DNA from: Leucogyrophana mollusca
Taxonomy: Eukaryota > Basidiomycota > Agaricomycetes > Boletales
DNA: 64,000 bases
Reading direction: 5' to 3'
Assembly: GCA_021014945.1 (NCBI GenBank)
Contig: MU266443.1
Location: 21,632 to 85,631, forward strand
Shown here: in pieces, positions 1 through 14,776 of the stretch
Numbering within the stretch: the stretch's first letter is position 1
How the letters are laid out: every line of letters begins with the position of its first letter
Program-made: the position numbers and the translations under genes
The notes under the pieces: generated by a model
Seen by the model: the letters and a program-made list of their open reading frames with translations, nothing else
Databases searched by the model: none
What the model was told of the DNA's origin: nothing

Positions 1-589
1 TTAATGATAGCTAGTTCTATGGACTGTGACCTACTGTGACAGAGACAGTAAGCTTCTCAGCTATTGGGCTCTTCAACACCAATGATCGTATCTGTCATCC
101 TCGGTTCGGGTGTGTCTTCTTGAGGTCATTCAGCTGCCCTTCTGCGATCGTGAGCCAGACCTGATAAGGCTATGCTCTAGGGGTGTCTAATCCACGTTCA
201 GAGGGTGCGGGTTTCCTTTCTATTCATTGCCATCAAGTAAACAGAGGCATGCAACTCAGTCTCTGTCAGCATGCTGACGGATGCCTTTTCAGACATCGCC
301 ATTCAAACAATGTCTAAGCATAGCATGACGCACTGATACTCGATCCGATGACCGTTCCTGGGGGCCGCCATCTCTCCGAGTGCACCAACCGGTAGCGTTC
401 CTAACTGATCATCATGTCTTAGTCTTACCATCCGAGCGCAACGATAAGTCATCTTCGTCCGATGTCTACTCGGCCCATTTGAGCTGGGGACGATATAAGA
501 GCTCTACGTTTGCTCTGGCCAGTTACAACATCATACATCTCAACGCAACTCGCAATCTCCTCCGATATCTACAGGCAGCACTTCTCATC
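1..589. other. Intergenic / upstream of P450 gene, no gene seen
   Basis: No convincing coding exon was found. The P450 reading frame is open upstream to about position 380, but that stretch lacks P450-like sequence and reads as 5' untranslated or promoter DNA. Confidence 0.5.
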
Positions 590-2675
590 ATGGTATCTGA
601 GAGTCTCACGAAACTCACCTGGCTTGCTGGCGCGACCATGACGGCGTCCTTACTCGTTGTGCTCTATAAGAAGCTCTTAGCCTGCCCTGCCGTTAATGGC
701 ATCCCACTCCCTCCTGGCCCCCCAGCCCGCTGGTTTTGGGATAATGCGCTTCCGCGTGCTAAGTGCGTCTACTTCTCTTCTGTTTTTCTCCACAGGCTAA
801 TCGCCTTTGCTAGTATCGCCCGTACACTTTCAGATTGGGTGTCTCAGTACGGCCCCGTTATCAGCCTGCGACAAGGCAATCATGTCATCATTGTTGTAGG
901 ACGAGTTGACGTAAGAACATTACTCCCCCCAACACTCACCCGCTGACCTTCACCCCTCTTTGCAGGCCGCTTGCGATATAATGGAAAAAGAAGGCGGTGC
1001 ACTCGTGGACCGACCACGTTCCATCGCCGCAGGAGAACTTCTCTCAAATGGGATGCGTATCCTTCTCGAAGGCTCCGGGGAGCGATTCCGACGTCTACGC
1101 AAAGCGGTTCATACGCACCTCCAACCCAAAGCTGCAGAGACATACCAAAGTTTGCAGATGGAAAATGCACGGAACGTCATACTCGACATTCTTGACGACC
1201 CAAAGCACCACCAGGAGCACGCAGAACGGTAAGATTTGGCTTTTATCTGCTTCTCTAGCACGAGCTGATGTATGGGCGTCTCGCAGGTACGCAGCCTCCG
1301 TGATCCTTCGCGTGACCTACGGAAAGTCAACTCCCACTGCGAACACTGATCCCGAAGTCGTGCGCATCCACAAGGTGTTGGAGCACTTCCAGTTGGCAAT
1401 GCGTCCCGGTGCCCATCTTATCGATCGCATCCCGATTCTTAAGCACCTACCTGGATACGGCCGCGATCTCATCTCTTGGCATCATGAGGAGCTACAACTC
1501 TTCCGGGAGCAGCTGAATCGTGTAAAGGGCGAAATGGTGATCATCGTAACAAAAAATACTGGACAACAGATGTACTAATTGAAAGCTACCAGGCAACGGA
1601 AGAAGCTAGCCCTTCCTTCGTGAAAACACTAATTCAGCACGGAAGCGAACACCACCTCTCCAACGACGAAATGTCGTACCTCGCAGGAACCCTCTTTGGT
1701 GCAGGTGCGGACACAGTAAGCTTTTATGCCTTTCTATATCTTTTCGCACCGATATTAATGTCGATGTAGACCGCCGTAGCTATTACAAATTGCATAATGG
1801 CAGCCGCGTGCCATCCCGAGGCGCAGGCTCGCGTCCAAGAAGAACTGGACATGGTCGTGGGACCTAACAGAGGCACGCACCTGTTCTCTTGTTTGCGCAG
1901 GATCGAGTCTAACGTCGCTGTTACGATCCAGCACCACTTTTTGAAGACGAAGAATCACTTCCACAGCTGCAAGCATTCATACAAGAAGCGTTGCGCTGGA
2001 AGCCAGTCACGCCCATGGGTAGGATGCTGTTCCTTTGTGGATCTGCTCGACTGAGTTGACGGACTTGGAATCACAGGCTTCCCGCATCGAGCAACAAAGG
2101 ACATCATTTGGGTAACGACGTTCCTTCCAATGAACAATAGGGTACACTAACCACTTGTCTCCACCAGCGGGGCCAATGCATTCCTGCGGGAGCGACCGTG
2201 TTCGGCATTCATTTGTGAGCCCCTTCAATTCATACCTAAGCCTTCGCGCTCATATCCGCAACAAACCAGGGCCATCGCTCGTGACCCAGTCGCCTTTCCC
2301 GATGCAGAAAAGTTCGATCCACAACGATGGCTCGACGACGAGGGTAACCTTCGCACCGATATACGCTTCTTCACGTTTGGTTTTGGGCGTCGGTGAGTTG
2401 CGAGCCATCTCTTCATTGCAAATTGTTGCCGAGACTTTCCCCAACGCAGAGTTTGCCCTGGGCAACATGTGGCGAACCGCTCGATCTTTGTCAACCTCGC
2501 TCTCCTCCTCTGGTCCTTCCGCATCGCAGAAAATCCTCGAGCTCCCATTGATACGAACGCATTCAGTGATAGCGTCATCTCGCACGCTGCACCTTTTGAT
2601 GCGGAATTTATTCCGCGGATGGACAGGGGGGCACTGAGGAGTATGATGGAAAAGTATGGGGAGATCCGGGAGTGA
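590..2675 (+). CDS. Cytochrome P450 monooxygenase, 514 aa
   Basis: Membrane-bound haem monooxygenase, expected at the ER, substrate unknown. Exons join as 590-762, 796-910, 966-1228, 1287-1536, 1593-1715, 1770-1872, 1932-2018, 2077-2111, 2168-2214, 2270-2392 and 2450-2675, which gives exactly 515 codons. The N-terminus has a hydrophobic anchor (WLAGATMTASLLVVLY) and then the proline hinge LPPGPPAR. The I-helix motif AGADT ends exon 5, the ExxR motif lies in QEALRWKP, and the haem-cysteine loop FGFGRR/VCPG is split by the last intron. The length is normal for a fungal P450. The ATG at 590 was chosen because it directly precedes the membrane anchor; the frame stays open further upstream without P450 features. 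The intron at 1873-1931 needs a GC donor (AG/GCACGC). The sequence resembles basidiomycete P450s often annotated as O-methylsterigmatocystin-oxidoreductase-like, which does not establish a substrate. No biosynthetic core enzyme is next to it. Confidence 0.93.
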
Positions 2676-3473
2676 TCTGTGCATCACTCGATGCTCTACT
2701 ACGCTCAGCCTCATAGCCTCAGGTCTTCTTCAAGTCTTAGTGCGCATCTCCTGTTCCATTTTATGTTCCATCTGTTCGCTTCGATGAAGCTATTTGTCTT
2801 CGTTTTTCGAGTTTCTGGACCTGAACTCACCATCGCTGAGGAAATCAGTGAGATTGCGGAGGTCTGAGTTTTTATTCCCCACATTCAAAACGCAGCGAGT
2901 TCCCGGAGCCTCGCGGCAAAGGGTGGCGATGGACACCTTGGTCCAGTGGACCTCGGGGCCAGGAAGGTCGTACTTAGTTGAATCTCTCCCTATCCCCCAA
3001 TGCTTATCCGAGCCAGTTGTTTGTTAGCGGCCTCTAAATTAAATAATGTCAAATATGCCATCATAACCACCGAGTTCACCAGAGTTCACTGGCCACTGAG
3101 CTTCGGATAGACTCGGACTTGGCGGCTAAGCTGATCGCACCTTCACTTGCTTTGCATTTTGGTCTGTGCTGTACGGCGCACGCTGTTCCCATCACAGTCT
3201 CCGTCCAGCTCTACCCACCGACCAAGACCCCCATTTCGTCGATGCGATGTTTTATTTCGTCCCACGTGCAAAGCAGGTGCATAGAGCTTATAATGCCAAA
3301 ACCCACCCATAAGGCGGATTGGAGTGCTCTTGCGCAACAATATGTATCAAACGGTGTAACGTGTGGCCGATCTTCGAAAGGTTCTGGTCAGGGATACGGA
3401 CGCAGCTGTGGCATAACTCTCTCGATCGGATGTTCAACGGAAATACAAATACACTGACGAAGTGGCTGATTCG
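2676..3473. other. Intergenic between convergent P450 and NmrA-like genes
   Basis: Nothing with recognisable coding character. The stretch should hold both 3' untranslated regions, since the two genes point at each other. A single partial match to the CAAATATGC motif of the 17.5-kb element lies near 3048 but is too short to call. Confidence 0.45.
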
Positions 3474-4550
3474 CTACAAGTTAAGAACCTCTTTGGCGCT
3501 CTTCCACTGATGTCCAGGCCAGAGAGAATGGGAACTCCTCGCAAGATCTTCGTCATCCTTTCCCTTAACGGCATCGAATCCGGTAGATGCAATCCCAGAG
3601 TTCACAGCCGATTGCAACCAGGCCCTCAGCGGCCCATTTTCTACTGTGGCAGGGAACTCCGAAATTCGAGCTACGGGAACTTTGTCGCCGTACAGAGAGG
3701 CAAGCTCCATGAGACTCTTCCTATCGCCCTCGATGCGGAAAGTTGCATTGTGGAGCTGGGACGGCTGAAGGTGTGTGAGTACGTAGGCCAAAAAACCTGC
3801 ACGCAGGTTCAGCAGGCTGTACGACGAATCCCAGAGATGCTCCCACCTGTAATGTCAGAAACAGCTGTGAATGACCCACGCGTGGTGCCTTCGCCGACGA
3901 TATTGAGCTTCCCAGTTTCAGAGAGTGCGAACAAGTACGGAATCCAATCGGCGAAGTTTCCGACCTAACGCGTACCGTGAGTCATGCTATAATATCACGA
4001 AGACATGCCAATAAATCCTACATAGAGCCTCGCAAAGGGGAGATCTGCAGCTACAAGAGATTCTACCAAAACAACCGAATCAGTCCTTTTCGGGAACATA
4101 TTAACGAATCTCTGGTCCTTACCCGCGAAACGATTTTTCACGCCCAAGAGCCCTTCCGTGTGCCCGGCAGTAGGCAGCCCGTACTCGGATGGGACGTAGA
4201 GCTTCACGTTTGCCTTTTTGGCTGCCTCGGCGGTTGGAGGCTGAGCCTCGAGATTATCGTGATTGATCGTCGACACGATTACCTCCACGTTATTTTCGCG
4301 GAATGCAGTGGCTAACGCATCGATGTCGGCGTAGTCGATAGCGGCGTGCTTAGCCCCCACGGGCAACACTCTGGCTCTCGCCGACGGTCTGGTGACCACC
4401 AAGACAGAAGCATTGTGGGTTAGCAGTTCCTGCACAGGGATAAGTTCAGGTGGGCTGGACATTGGAGAGGGGGTCGCTCACTTTTATGAGCGGTGTAGCA
4501 ACAGTGCCGGCGCCAAGGACTGCGAAAGACTTGTAAGTAGTTTCTGTCAT
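3474..4550 (-). CDS. NmrA-like / isoflavone-reductase-like NAD(P)-binding protein, 285 aa
   Basis: Atypical SDR of the NmrA/isoflavone reductase type, a single Rossmann-domain oxidoreductase or redox sensor. Exons on the minus strand are 4550-4482, 4429-4123, 4062-4022, 3964-3847 and 3796-3474, summing to 286 codons. The N-terminus VLGAGTVATPLI is the nucleotide-binding strand and loop. VLVVTRPS follows at the second strand, where the cofactor phosphate is read. The conserved block VKLYVPSEYG and later DLPFARLYVGNFADWIPY are typical of the family. C-terminal sequence FRIEGDRKSLMELASLYG resembles the domain seen in fungal NmrA-like proteins. The 41-nt third exon was recovered only because the frame requires it. 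Its neighbour, the P450, could act in the same oxidative pathway, but that is inference from proximity alone. The physiological substrate is unknown. Confidence 0.88.
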
Positions 4551-5060
4551 TGCAGATGCTTGTATTGAATTTCTGTGTGTGTGGAGAGGTTCAGGAGATG
4601 ATAAAAGACATGGTTTCTGAATTCCTTTATACCATTCATGCTCTTGGGAGGTGCTTCTAAACCGTTTACTAAGGGGGTATACGCGACCTTGGACCTTAGG
4701 AAATTCCGAATACTATGACAAACTCGACGCACTACCACCGCGACTTCGTACGCAACGACGTCGGGCTCCTCCAACGTGCCCGAACCGGGACTGGCAAACT
4801 GGACAACCGGACGCCGTCTGAGACCGGCTTACGGTATTGACTAAGATGGCCTGGGACCCCTTTCATCCAACATTCAATCTGGTACGTTCGACAGTGGTTG
4901 GCACGGGAGAATATTCTCGATCAGGACAACCAAGAGAGCATCTTGTCATGGTTGAGGTCAACAAGGATGTGATGAAGTCCCACGAACATCATAATCATAC
5001 ATGACACAACACTCCAGCACACGCGGTGGTAAACATCGTGACAGCCACACCAACGTGCTA
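4551..5060. other. Intergenic, no gene seen
   Basis: Upstream region of the NmrA-like gene and downstream region of the LENG1-like gene. No coding exon is supported. Confidence 0.45.
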
Positions 5061-6084
5061 CTACCACCGCCCTCTCCTCCTCCCATTCCCGTCGTCGCCC
5101 CACCCAACTATTCTCGGTCGTCTCCGATGTGCCTCTTCCACCTCTCGCCTATTGAATACGTCTCCATACCCGCCACCATCATCGCCTCTGACAGTAGAAG
5201 GTGTTTCGCTCCCGGCCATCTCCCGCTTCTTCCGCGCGATAAGAGCAAGTGCGCGTTCGCGCTCTGAAGATTCGCGGGTGAGGCGGGCGACTGTCGGGTT
5301 TAGTGGTGGTGGTTGGTCACGGTGTTGCTGAGAGGTGCGGGAGTATGATTGGGATTGGTGATTGCGGTCACGAGCTGATGATAGTGGTGGTGGATGTCGG
5401 GATGCTAACTGATGCGTTATCGCTGTTAGTGGGTCATTCCGCGACTTCGATGCCGCATCTCGTTTCCTGTCGGTGATCTTATTAATTAGTTCTCATATAA
5501 TTAACCAATATGTATATACCTGCGCTCCTCTTCTTTATATTTGTCGCCGTCGACTTCCCCTTTCGCCTCTTCGCCACCACTATTGCGTCGCGTTGAATAC
5601 CACGGACGGAGGTCTTTCGCACTTGGGGCGAGCGGGACCCCCTTATCCGTCTCTCCGGGGGTAGATTTCTTCGATGCACGGAGAGCAGTAATGGTGGCTT
5701 GCTATAACATGGATTCAACAGATCGTTTTTCCAGTAAAACAAAAGTGGACATGGCATTGTCAGCCGATTGCTCCAGCTTCCGAACCAGAACGAGCAAACC
5801 TGTTCGATATCTTCAAAGAGATTTATATGCCCTTGCGACCCCTTGGCTATCTGGTTCGGGAGAGCCTGCATGTCGTCCACCTCCTTCGCTTTACCCTTTC
5901 CTTTCCCCAACCCTGCGCGCTCTCTCAGTGTCTCCAACCTGGCCTCAGAATCCGCTAATACGACCCTCCCTTCTTCCTTCGCTTCCTTCGCGGCGGCTTC
6001 CTCCTCATCCCGTCGAACACGCTCGATATTGTCTCGCCGGTAAGGATGATAGGATTTATGATGTGCGATATTGAGCTTGCCCAT
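5061..6084 (-). CDS. LENG1-like protein with Cir_N domain, 290 aa
   Basis: Homologue of leukocyte receptor cluster member 1 (LENG1), a conserved nuclear protein associated with the spliceosome in other eukaryotes. Exons are 6084-5800, 5701-5520 and 5466-5061, exactly 291 codons. The first 50 residues form the Cir_N domain: MGKLNIAHHKSYHPYRRDNI followed by ERVRRDEEEAAAKEAKEE, a charged helix. A middle segment with PWYSTRRNSGG and a C-terminal RERALALIARKKREM helix with NRREVEEAHRRR fit the family plan. The C-terminus is basic and glycine-rich. The start at 6084 is chosen over an ATG three codons upstream because MGKLNI is the conserved family start. The direct role in fungi is poorly studied, so the splicing link is family-level inference. 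Confidence 0.85.
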
Positions 6085-6359
6085 GGTCGTCAATGGCCAC
6101 CTTGATAATGAAGAGATTGGATAGGATTGGAGTTCCCGGGTAGGGGATATTAATATTAAAGTTAGCTAAGAGGATTATCTCATGTAAATACATAAACAAA
6201 TTTATTTATACATACGTCTCTGGCCTGTTTGTGCTATAGAGGCTCAAGTGGCAATACAGGCTAAAGTAACGGTACTGTTACAGCCTTGCGACGACGACAT
6301 TTGTTCTTATGCCTTTGTAGGCCGCACAGCAGCGCACGCTGATTCACTGAAACATCGAT

Positions 6360-9300
6360 ATGTCTGGTTTCACGTCGTTCTTCCCGACCAAATTCCTACC
6401 TTCCATGAATCCTCGCGACCGCCCATCCGATCCACTATCTCGACTGCGATTTGCACTCGAAACAATGCCGGGATCGCGGAAATATGTGTTTACACCTGCC
6501 ACTCGGGCAGAGATACTATCGGAGCTCTACGATGCATTCTGGGGACCATATTCACATCTCTTCCTGCCGCTTTCAAACTCAAGTCTTCCTATGCATGCCA
6601 CCCTGAGCGATGTGCAAAGTGAACTGAGCTTCGCTGGTGCCGGATCAGAGGAACCTATTATTCCGGGAAGACCGTGCGGTCACATCTTTAGCAAGGGTGA
6701 AAGTTGTTTTCGATGCAAGTAAGTGGCCTAATGGCACACCCTGTGGTTTTCACCCATCTCATCGTCTTGTCCTCCAGAGATTGTGCACTTGATGACAGCT
6801 GCGTCTTATGCAGTCGCTGCTTTCATGCGAGCGACCATTCCGACCACAACGTGAGCTTCTTTATTGCCCAGCAATCTGGCGGCTGCTGCGACTGTGGCGA
6901 CGCGGAAGCGTGGCGTGCAGCCATTGGGTGCCCGTTCCACCCTCCTTCGGAGAATGCTCCGGATCCGGTCGAGTCATCCCAAGGGACATCTCAAGCTACT
7001 CCTAAAGTCACTACTCGGTCGATATTGGAGACAGAGATCCCACCTGTGCAAAACTATCCTTACAGGGTCTCTTTCCCTCCTGAGCTCCGCGAGATAATGG
7101 GAAGAACTGTAGCGTACGCCCTTGATTTCCTGCTCGACACCCTAGACTACTCCCCAGACGAACCTTCTGTCCCAGCCGATGAAGCGGAGCTCCGACTTCA
7201 GCCCACCGCCGACCCAATGCAGAAAGATCAATACTGCATTGTTCTTTGGAATGACGACAAACATTCATTTAGCGAAGTCATCGAACTCATCTGCGAAACA
7301 ACCACCCGCACCCGCGACGAAGCTCATGCTCTGGCACACTCTATCGACGAGCTGGGACGTGAAATTATCGACATGAATACAAACGTCACGCGACTGCTCG
7401 AGGTCGCACAGATCATCTCCAAGATCGAGTTGGGTATCACTATTCGTCGCGCATACGACACCTTTCGCGAGCAGGTCGCTGTAGTCATCATTGAGTGGCT
7501 GTTAGACCTTACTCGGAGCCGACTGGGAGCGGACACCTTGATAATCAAAGAAGTGATCGCGGCCGAGCTGTTGTCTACTAGGAAGAGAGAGAACACCCAT
7601 TTCATTTTTAATGCCGGGCCTCAGGTCCCGGACATCGCCGCGGATGTATCCAATCCTTGCAGGATCGATTGGCTCTTTTTATACCACACTCGTCTGTGGA
7701 AGAAGCCACGAATCAGTCTAAAAGAGATCTATGCCTCCGTCCTTACACTGTCCCATGCTCACAAGATTGCCATAGGCGAGTTTTCTCCTACATGTTTTTC
7801 TTGTGGATTGACAGTGCTGTGCAGCCGGTCACTTCGCAAGTGTGTATCATCGAGTCGTCGATGCTTATCTGCTTGTCGACCGCGAAGCAGAGACCTCCAT
7901 CAAATACTTTGCCCTCCAGCTGTTCACTGTCCCGTCGGTCGCCAGCCATATTGTTCTTCACCATGATCTAGTCACTCGTCTCCTCGACATCATCATCAAC
8001 TTCTTTACGAATCAGATCGCTGACAAGCGCATCCAAAGCGGGACAGCTTCCACATCTGAACTTGATGTGGAAAGCGCGCCGTTTAAGTCGAAGCGGTTCA
8101 TGCCCGTTTTCAGTGATTTACGGTATCTTTGCCACAACGAGCCCGTACAGCAGCTCATCGCGCGGCATAATACATATATCCGGAAGTTTGCGAAGGTGTG
8201 CCAACTCTTCATGTGCGTTAACCCGAACAAGCGCGCTGCCAGGGACCACGTCGAATACGAGACGGACGCGTGGATCAGCGTGTTCAACGTAACGCTTTCA
8301 CTATCACGCGTCATAAAAGTATATGGTGAGGCATTCTCCTGGGCTTCTCCTGCCCAGCTCATCGGCGCAATCACAATCGTGATGCGCGAGACCTTGGCAG
8401 TGTGCACTCTTGGAACGGATCGACTCGACAAAAACAAGTTCTCTGTACCTGCCTTCCACGAGGTGACTTTCGGTGACGTTGGGTACCAGATCGTGGATTT
8501 CGACGTGCTAGAAGGCTGGGTTAGTTTTCACCACTCCTTGCACTGGCTCCTCGCGGAGCTCCTCAAGCATGTCGATACACTCGCGGAGGAATCGTTAATG
8601 CAGGTTGGCGTTGCGAGTGTGCGAGATCTTTTCATGAAAATTTCGAATGAGCAATCCGTGCTCACTGTCATCGACTTTCCCTTGCGAGGTGAGCAGTGGT
8701 TCAGCACTTTCGTAGCAGCATATCAATGAAACCACTTTAGTTCTGGCGATGATCGCCCAGATCCGTGCCGGACTATGGGTGCGCAACGGGTTCCCTATCC
8801 GAGGCCAGCTCCTCCATTACCGCGACTTCATGCTTCGTGAACTGTGCTATGACCAAGACCTCTACATTGTTCAGACATCCCTCATCATCCTCGACCCCAA
8901 CACCGTAATCGTCAGCGTCCTCGACCGATTCGGTTTACTGGACTTCTTCCGCGGTGCGGTGGTACACCCTACGTACGAGGGTGCAGCATTATCCAGCATG
9001 ATCGAGGAAGTGCTTTACGTTCTCATTACACTTCTCAGCGAGAAGTCCAATGCGTCAAAAATGCCACTGCCGGTTGCTGTCCGCCGCGAGATTGTTCACG
9101 CGCTCGCCATGGGGCCCTGCTCGTTCACTGATCTCGTGAAGCGTGTCGCTGAACGCATGGTCGATGATATCTGTTTCGAGCGAGTGTTGAAGGAGGTGTC
9201 TCATTTCCGCGTACCTGAGGCTACCACCGATACCGGCGTGTATGAATTGAAAGACGAGGCCTACGACGAAGTCAACCCATTCTTCTATCACTACACACGA

Positions 9301-12095
9301 AACAAACGTGAAGAGGTCGAAGCCGTTCTCAAAGCTCGACTGCGGAAGAAGACAGGTCTTGCTGACCCTGTCATCGTACCCAAACCACTTGATATCGACA
9401 ACGGCCCATTCTCGATACTCTCATCCGCTCTTGAATCAGAAGCGTTGCTTCAAGTCATATTCTTCTCCATCTACAACATCCTCGTCCTGAAGGAGTCCAC
9501 GGGATCGGCACCTCCCTCTGGAGAAGCCATCCTCGATCAAGCTTTCCATCTCATCATGCTCGCCCTCGTCGAACGCGCGTCCGTGTTTAGCTACCTTTCT
9601 GCGGTCAAGGGCTTTGAGGATGGTAAGAACCTCATTGACATCATATGTGCGCTCGAGCATGAGGAAGACTTCAAAACCTACAAGGCTCGTGTAGAATGGA
9701 TCCTTGAACAGATCTCAAAGGTCGTGCCTGAGGAGGTTCAGGCGCGACGAAAGGTCGTTGACGCAGACGTCGCTATCCCAGACCCGGAGAGTGCAAAGAA
9801 GAAGGCAGCGAAAGCACGCCAGGAGGCGATCATGGCGCAGATGAAAGCTCAGCAGGCCAGTTTCGCCATCAACTTTGACGAAGACGACGAAGAAAGTGAG
9901 GAGATGGAAGAGACCCCGGAAGAGCTCCTCTCTTATGGCACGTGTATCGTCTGCCAGGAAGACCTAACCATGGCCAGAGCGTTTGGCACGCTGGGCCTGC
10001 TTCAACCCAGTCGACTGCTCAGGAACCACCCAGATAGCCATAGCCAATATCTGAACGAGATCATGCAGATGTCGCCTTCCTTGGATCGCCCCATTGGAGA
10101 AACCTCTACATCTTCGTTCCCGCCACCTGAAGCACAAATACTCGATGCTGCCGCAGCCATGGCGCCAAATTTTGACGCTTTTCCATTACAACATACACGA
10201 TTCGGTCTGCACTCATCAGTCTGTGGCCACATGATGCATTTGGATTGCTTCCAAGTGTATAGTACATCCATCAGACATCGACACAGATCGCACGCAACGC
10301 GAAACCACCCGGAGAAGATTTTGCGAAAAGAGTTCATCTGTCCACTGTGCAAAAGTCTGGGGAATGTTGTTCTCCCTGTCTCCCGACCATCCACCTTGAC
10401 AATGAGTAGCGTTCCATTTCCGGATTGGATTCGTGCGTCGGGAATCAGCATTCTTAAGTCCAAACCGGACGCGGTGATGGACGCGCTGCAATTCAGGAAC
10501 GGTACAGGAGAATTCGTATTCTGGAGTGCTCAAGATCAAGGTTACTCGTCTTCAGCGCGGCGAACGGAGGGTGCCGATATGTCGAAGATGCTTGACACCG
10601 TCATGAATGCCTCCAAAGTTATCTCACAGCAAACGCGACATCTCCGAGAACGTGCCGAGCCCGAGCCCGGAGAACGAGGTGTGGGTATATACCTTCCTGA
10701 GGAGTTGGTTGGGTATACTATTGCTTCCCTCGAGGTCGCCATCCGTGGATCCGATTCAGGGCAGGGCATCGTAGCGGACAGCCTAACGGAGCCTCAGAGC
10801 CGAATGGTTCGCGGACTATTAACATGCTTGGCCAGACTGGGCGCAATGGAGTTGGAGGGACGGCCAGACGGTGGTCGCGAGTCCATCAAACAGGCCATCA
10901 TCAAGCGCCTATTGCCAGAATGGAGTCGAACATCCCTAACATCATACTCGTATCCCTTGTTATTGAGGGATCCTTTCGCAGTGCTTGTCGAAACCGCTGC
11001 TGTCGCTCCGGAAATGCTCCAACACGTCCTCATCCTGACCTACTATGCCTGCTTAGCGCGGACGGTAGTGGGCATGGTATATGTGCTCAACAAGGCAAGG
11101 CAGAACCCCACTGTTCAACCCGTATCACGCAACCACGTCGATCTGTTTGGGGATGTCCGGATGTTCTTCATGTCTGTTGTTCGCCACTCCCCTGTCTTCG
11201 AGCACACCGCAACTCTGGTCTTCGAAACCTTCGGCGAAGCGCGCATCGAGAGGTTACTGTACGCCTTCACCCTTCCTTTCCTTCGCCGGGCGGCAATCCT
11301 CTGTAGGGCTGTGATTCCACTCGCTTTTCCTACTCCCACAACTGTCACGGCCGGCACAAACGAGTACAAGCGGCTCTTGGCTACGCTCGGCATACCACCT
11401 CTCTCCGACCTTCCCAACCAAGATACCCTTCAGAACGCTTTGTCAGGCTGGTGTGCCCACTATGGCCACAGTCACGCAGCTTCTCAGCTGAACTGTGGTG
11501 TAGTCCTGGAGCTTGCTTCCGTGTACAGGATCGCTCGTCTCCCTTTGGTTCTCGACAACTTGTTTGGTGGACGCGATAAAGTCATGCGGTGCGCTCGGTG
11601 CAACACTGTCCCCGTAGACGCTGCCATTTGCCTTATCTGCGGAACGACTTGTTGTATGTTGAGTCACTGTTGCTCAGACCCTGACTCGAGCGGCAGAGGG
11701 GAGTGCAACACGCATACCAGAGAGTACGTCCTTGGAATTTATCGCTTGGTCTGATGCTTAAAGTCTTGTGCGGCAGGTGCGGGGGTGCTATCGGATTATA
11801 CTTCGTTGTGAAGAGATGCTCGTTGCTTTATCTCTACGCAAACGACGGCACGTTCACGCAGTCTCCTTATCTCGACGTCCATGGCGAGGTTGATGTCTCC
11901 ATGAGGTGAGCGATGTATTTCGGGATGTTTACCGTATCATCCTCACCCTTCTCTCGCAGGCGCGGACGCCGCCAATACCTGCACCCCGCCCGTTGGGAGG
12001 ATATCCGCAGGACCTGGTTAAACCACGGTATCCCCACTGTCATTGCACGCAAACTAGAGAGTACGGTGGATAGTGGAGGCTGGGAAACCTTGTAG
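6360..12095 (+). CDS. ubr1: UBR1-type N-recognin E3 ubiquitin ligase, 1822 aa
   Basis: Recognises N-degrons and, with a Rad6-type E2, polyubiquitylates substrates for the proteasome. Exons are 6360-6718, 6778-7775, 7825-8688, 8741-11723, 11777-11905 and 11960-12095, exactly 1823 codons, a usual UBR1 length. The UBR box at about residues 105-175 (RPCGHIFSKGESCFRCKDCA, then CVLCSRCF and CCDCGD) reads type 1 basic N-termini. A ClpS-like domain (YCIVLWNDDKHSFSEVIEL) for bulky type 2 residues follows. The RING starts at CIVCQEDL and continues after an insert with SVCGHMMHLDCF and FICPLCKSLGN. The C-terminal UBLC domain has CARCNTVPV, CLICGTTCC and a final RRQYLHPARWEDIRRTWLNH stretch. Intron 2 (7776-7824) uses a GC donor. 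All visible zinc ligands are present, so the gene looks intact. Confidence 0.97.
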
Positions 12096-12219
12096 GCGCA
12101 CACATAACCATATAATCAATCACATTCAACACAACATAACATCCATTATACTATTTGGCAGCGTCGATCACATTCCACACATGTACTACTGTATCAGTTT
12201 TTCCGCTACTAAATTGTAC

Positions 12220-14553
<2,334 letters not shown>

Positions 14554-14776
14554 TTATATAGTGGCGTTTTCTGAGAGGGCTGGCACAAGCTCACATCTGT
14601 CGCCAACAAGAAGCCAGACAAAAGTCTAGTGGGCCAATCAGGCGCTGCACAGCCACCGCCTTATAGCATTCTCGGCTTTGGCCGTCGAGACTCTCGATCT
14701 CAGATCCCAGTGCTTGAGCTCACGCAAGACCAGTGACCACGCAAAGGATGTGCCAACATACATATTACATGACTTG

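Noticed and set aside
3046..3060. CAAATATGC near 3048 as another copy of the 773-bp element
   Set aside because: Only a partial motif, with no GGACAGAC partner and no terminal repeat nearby.
590..4550. A secondary-metabolite cluster around the P450 and NmrA-like genes
   Set aside because: No polyketide synthase, NRPS, terpene synthase or transporter is adjacent; the next genes are a splicing-type protein and UBR1.
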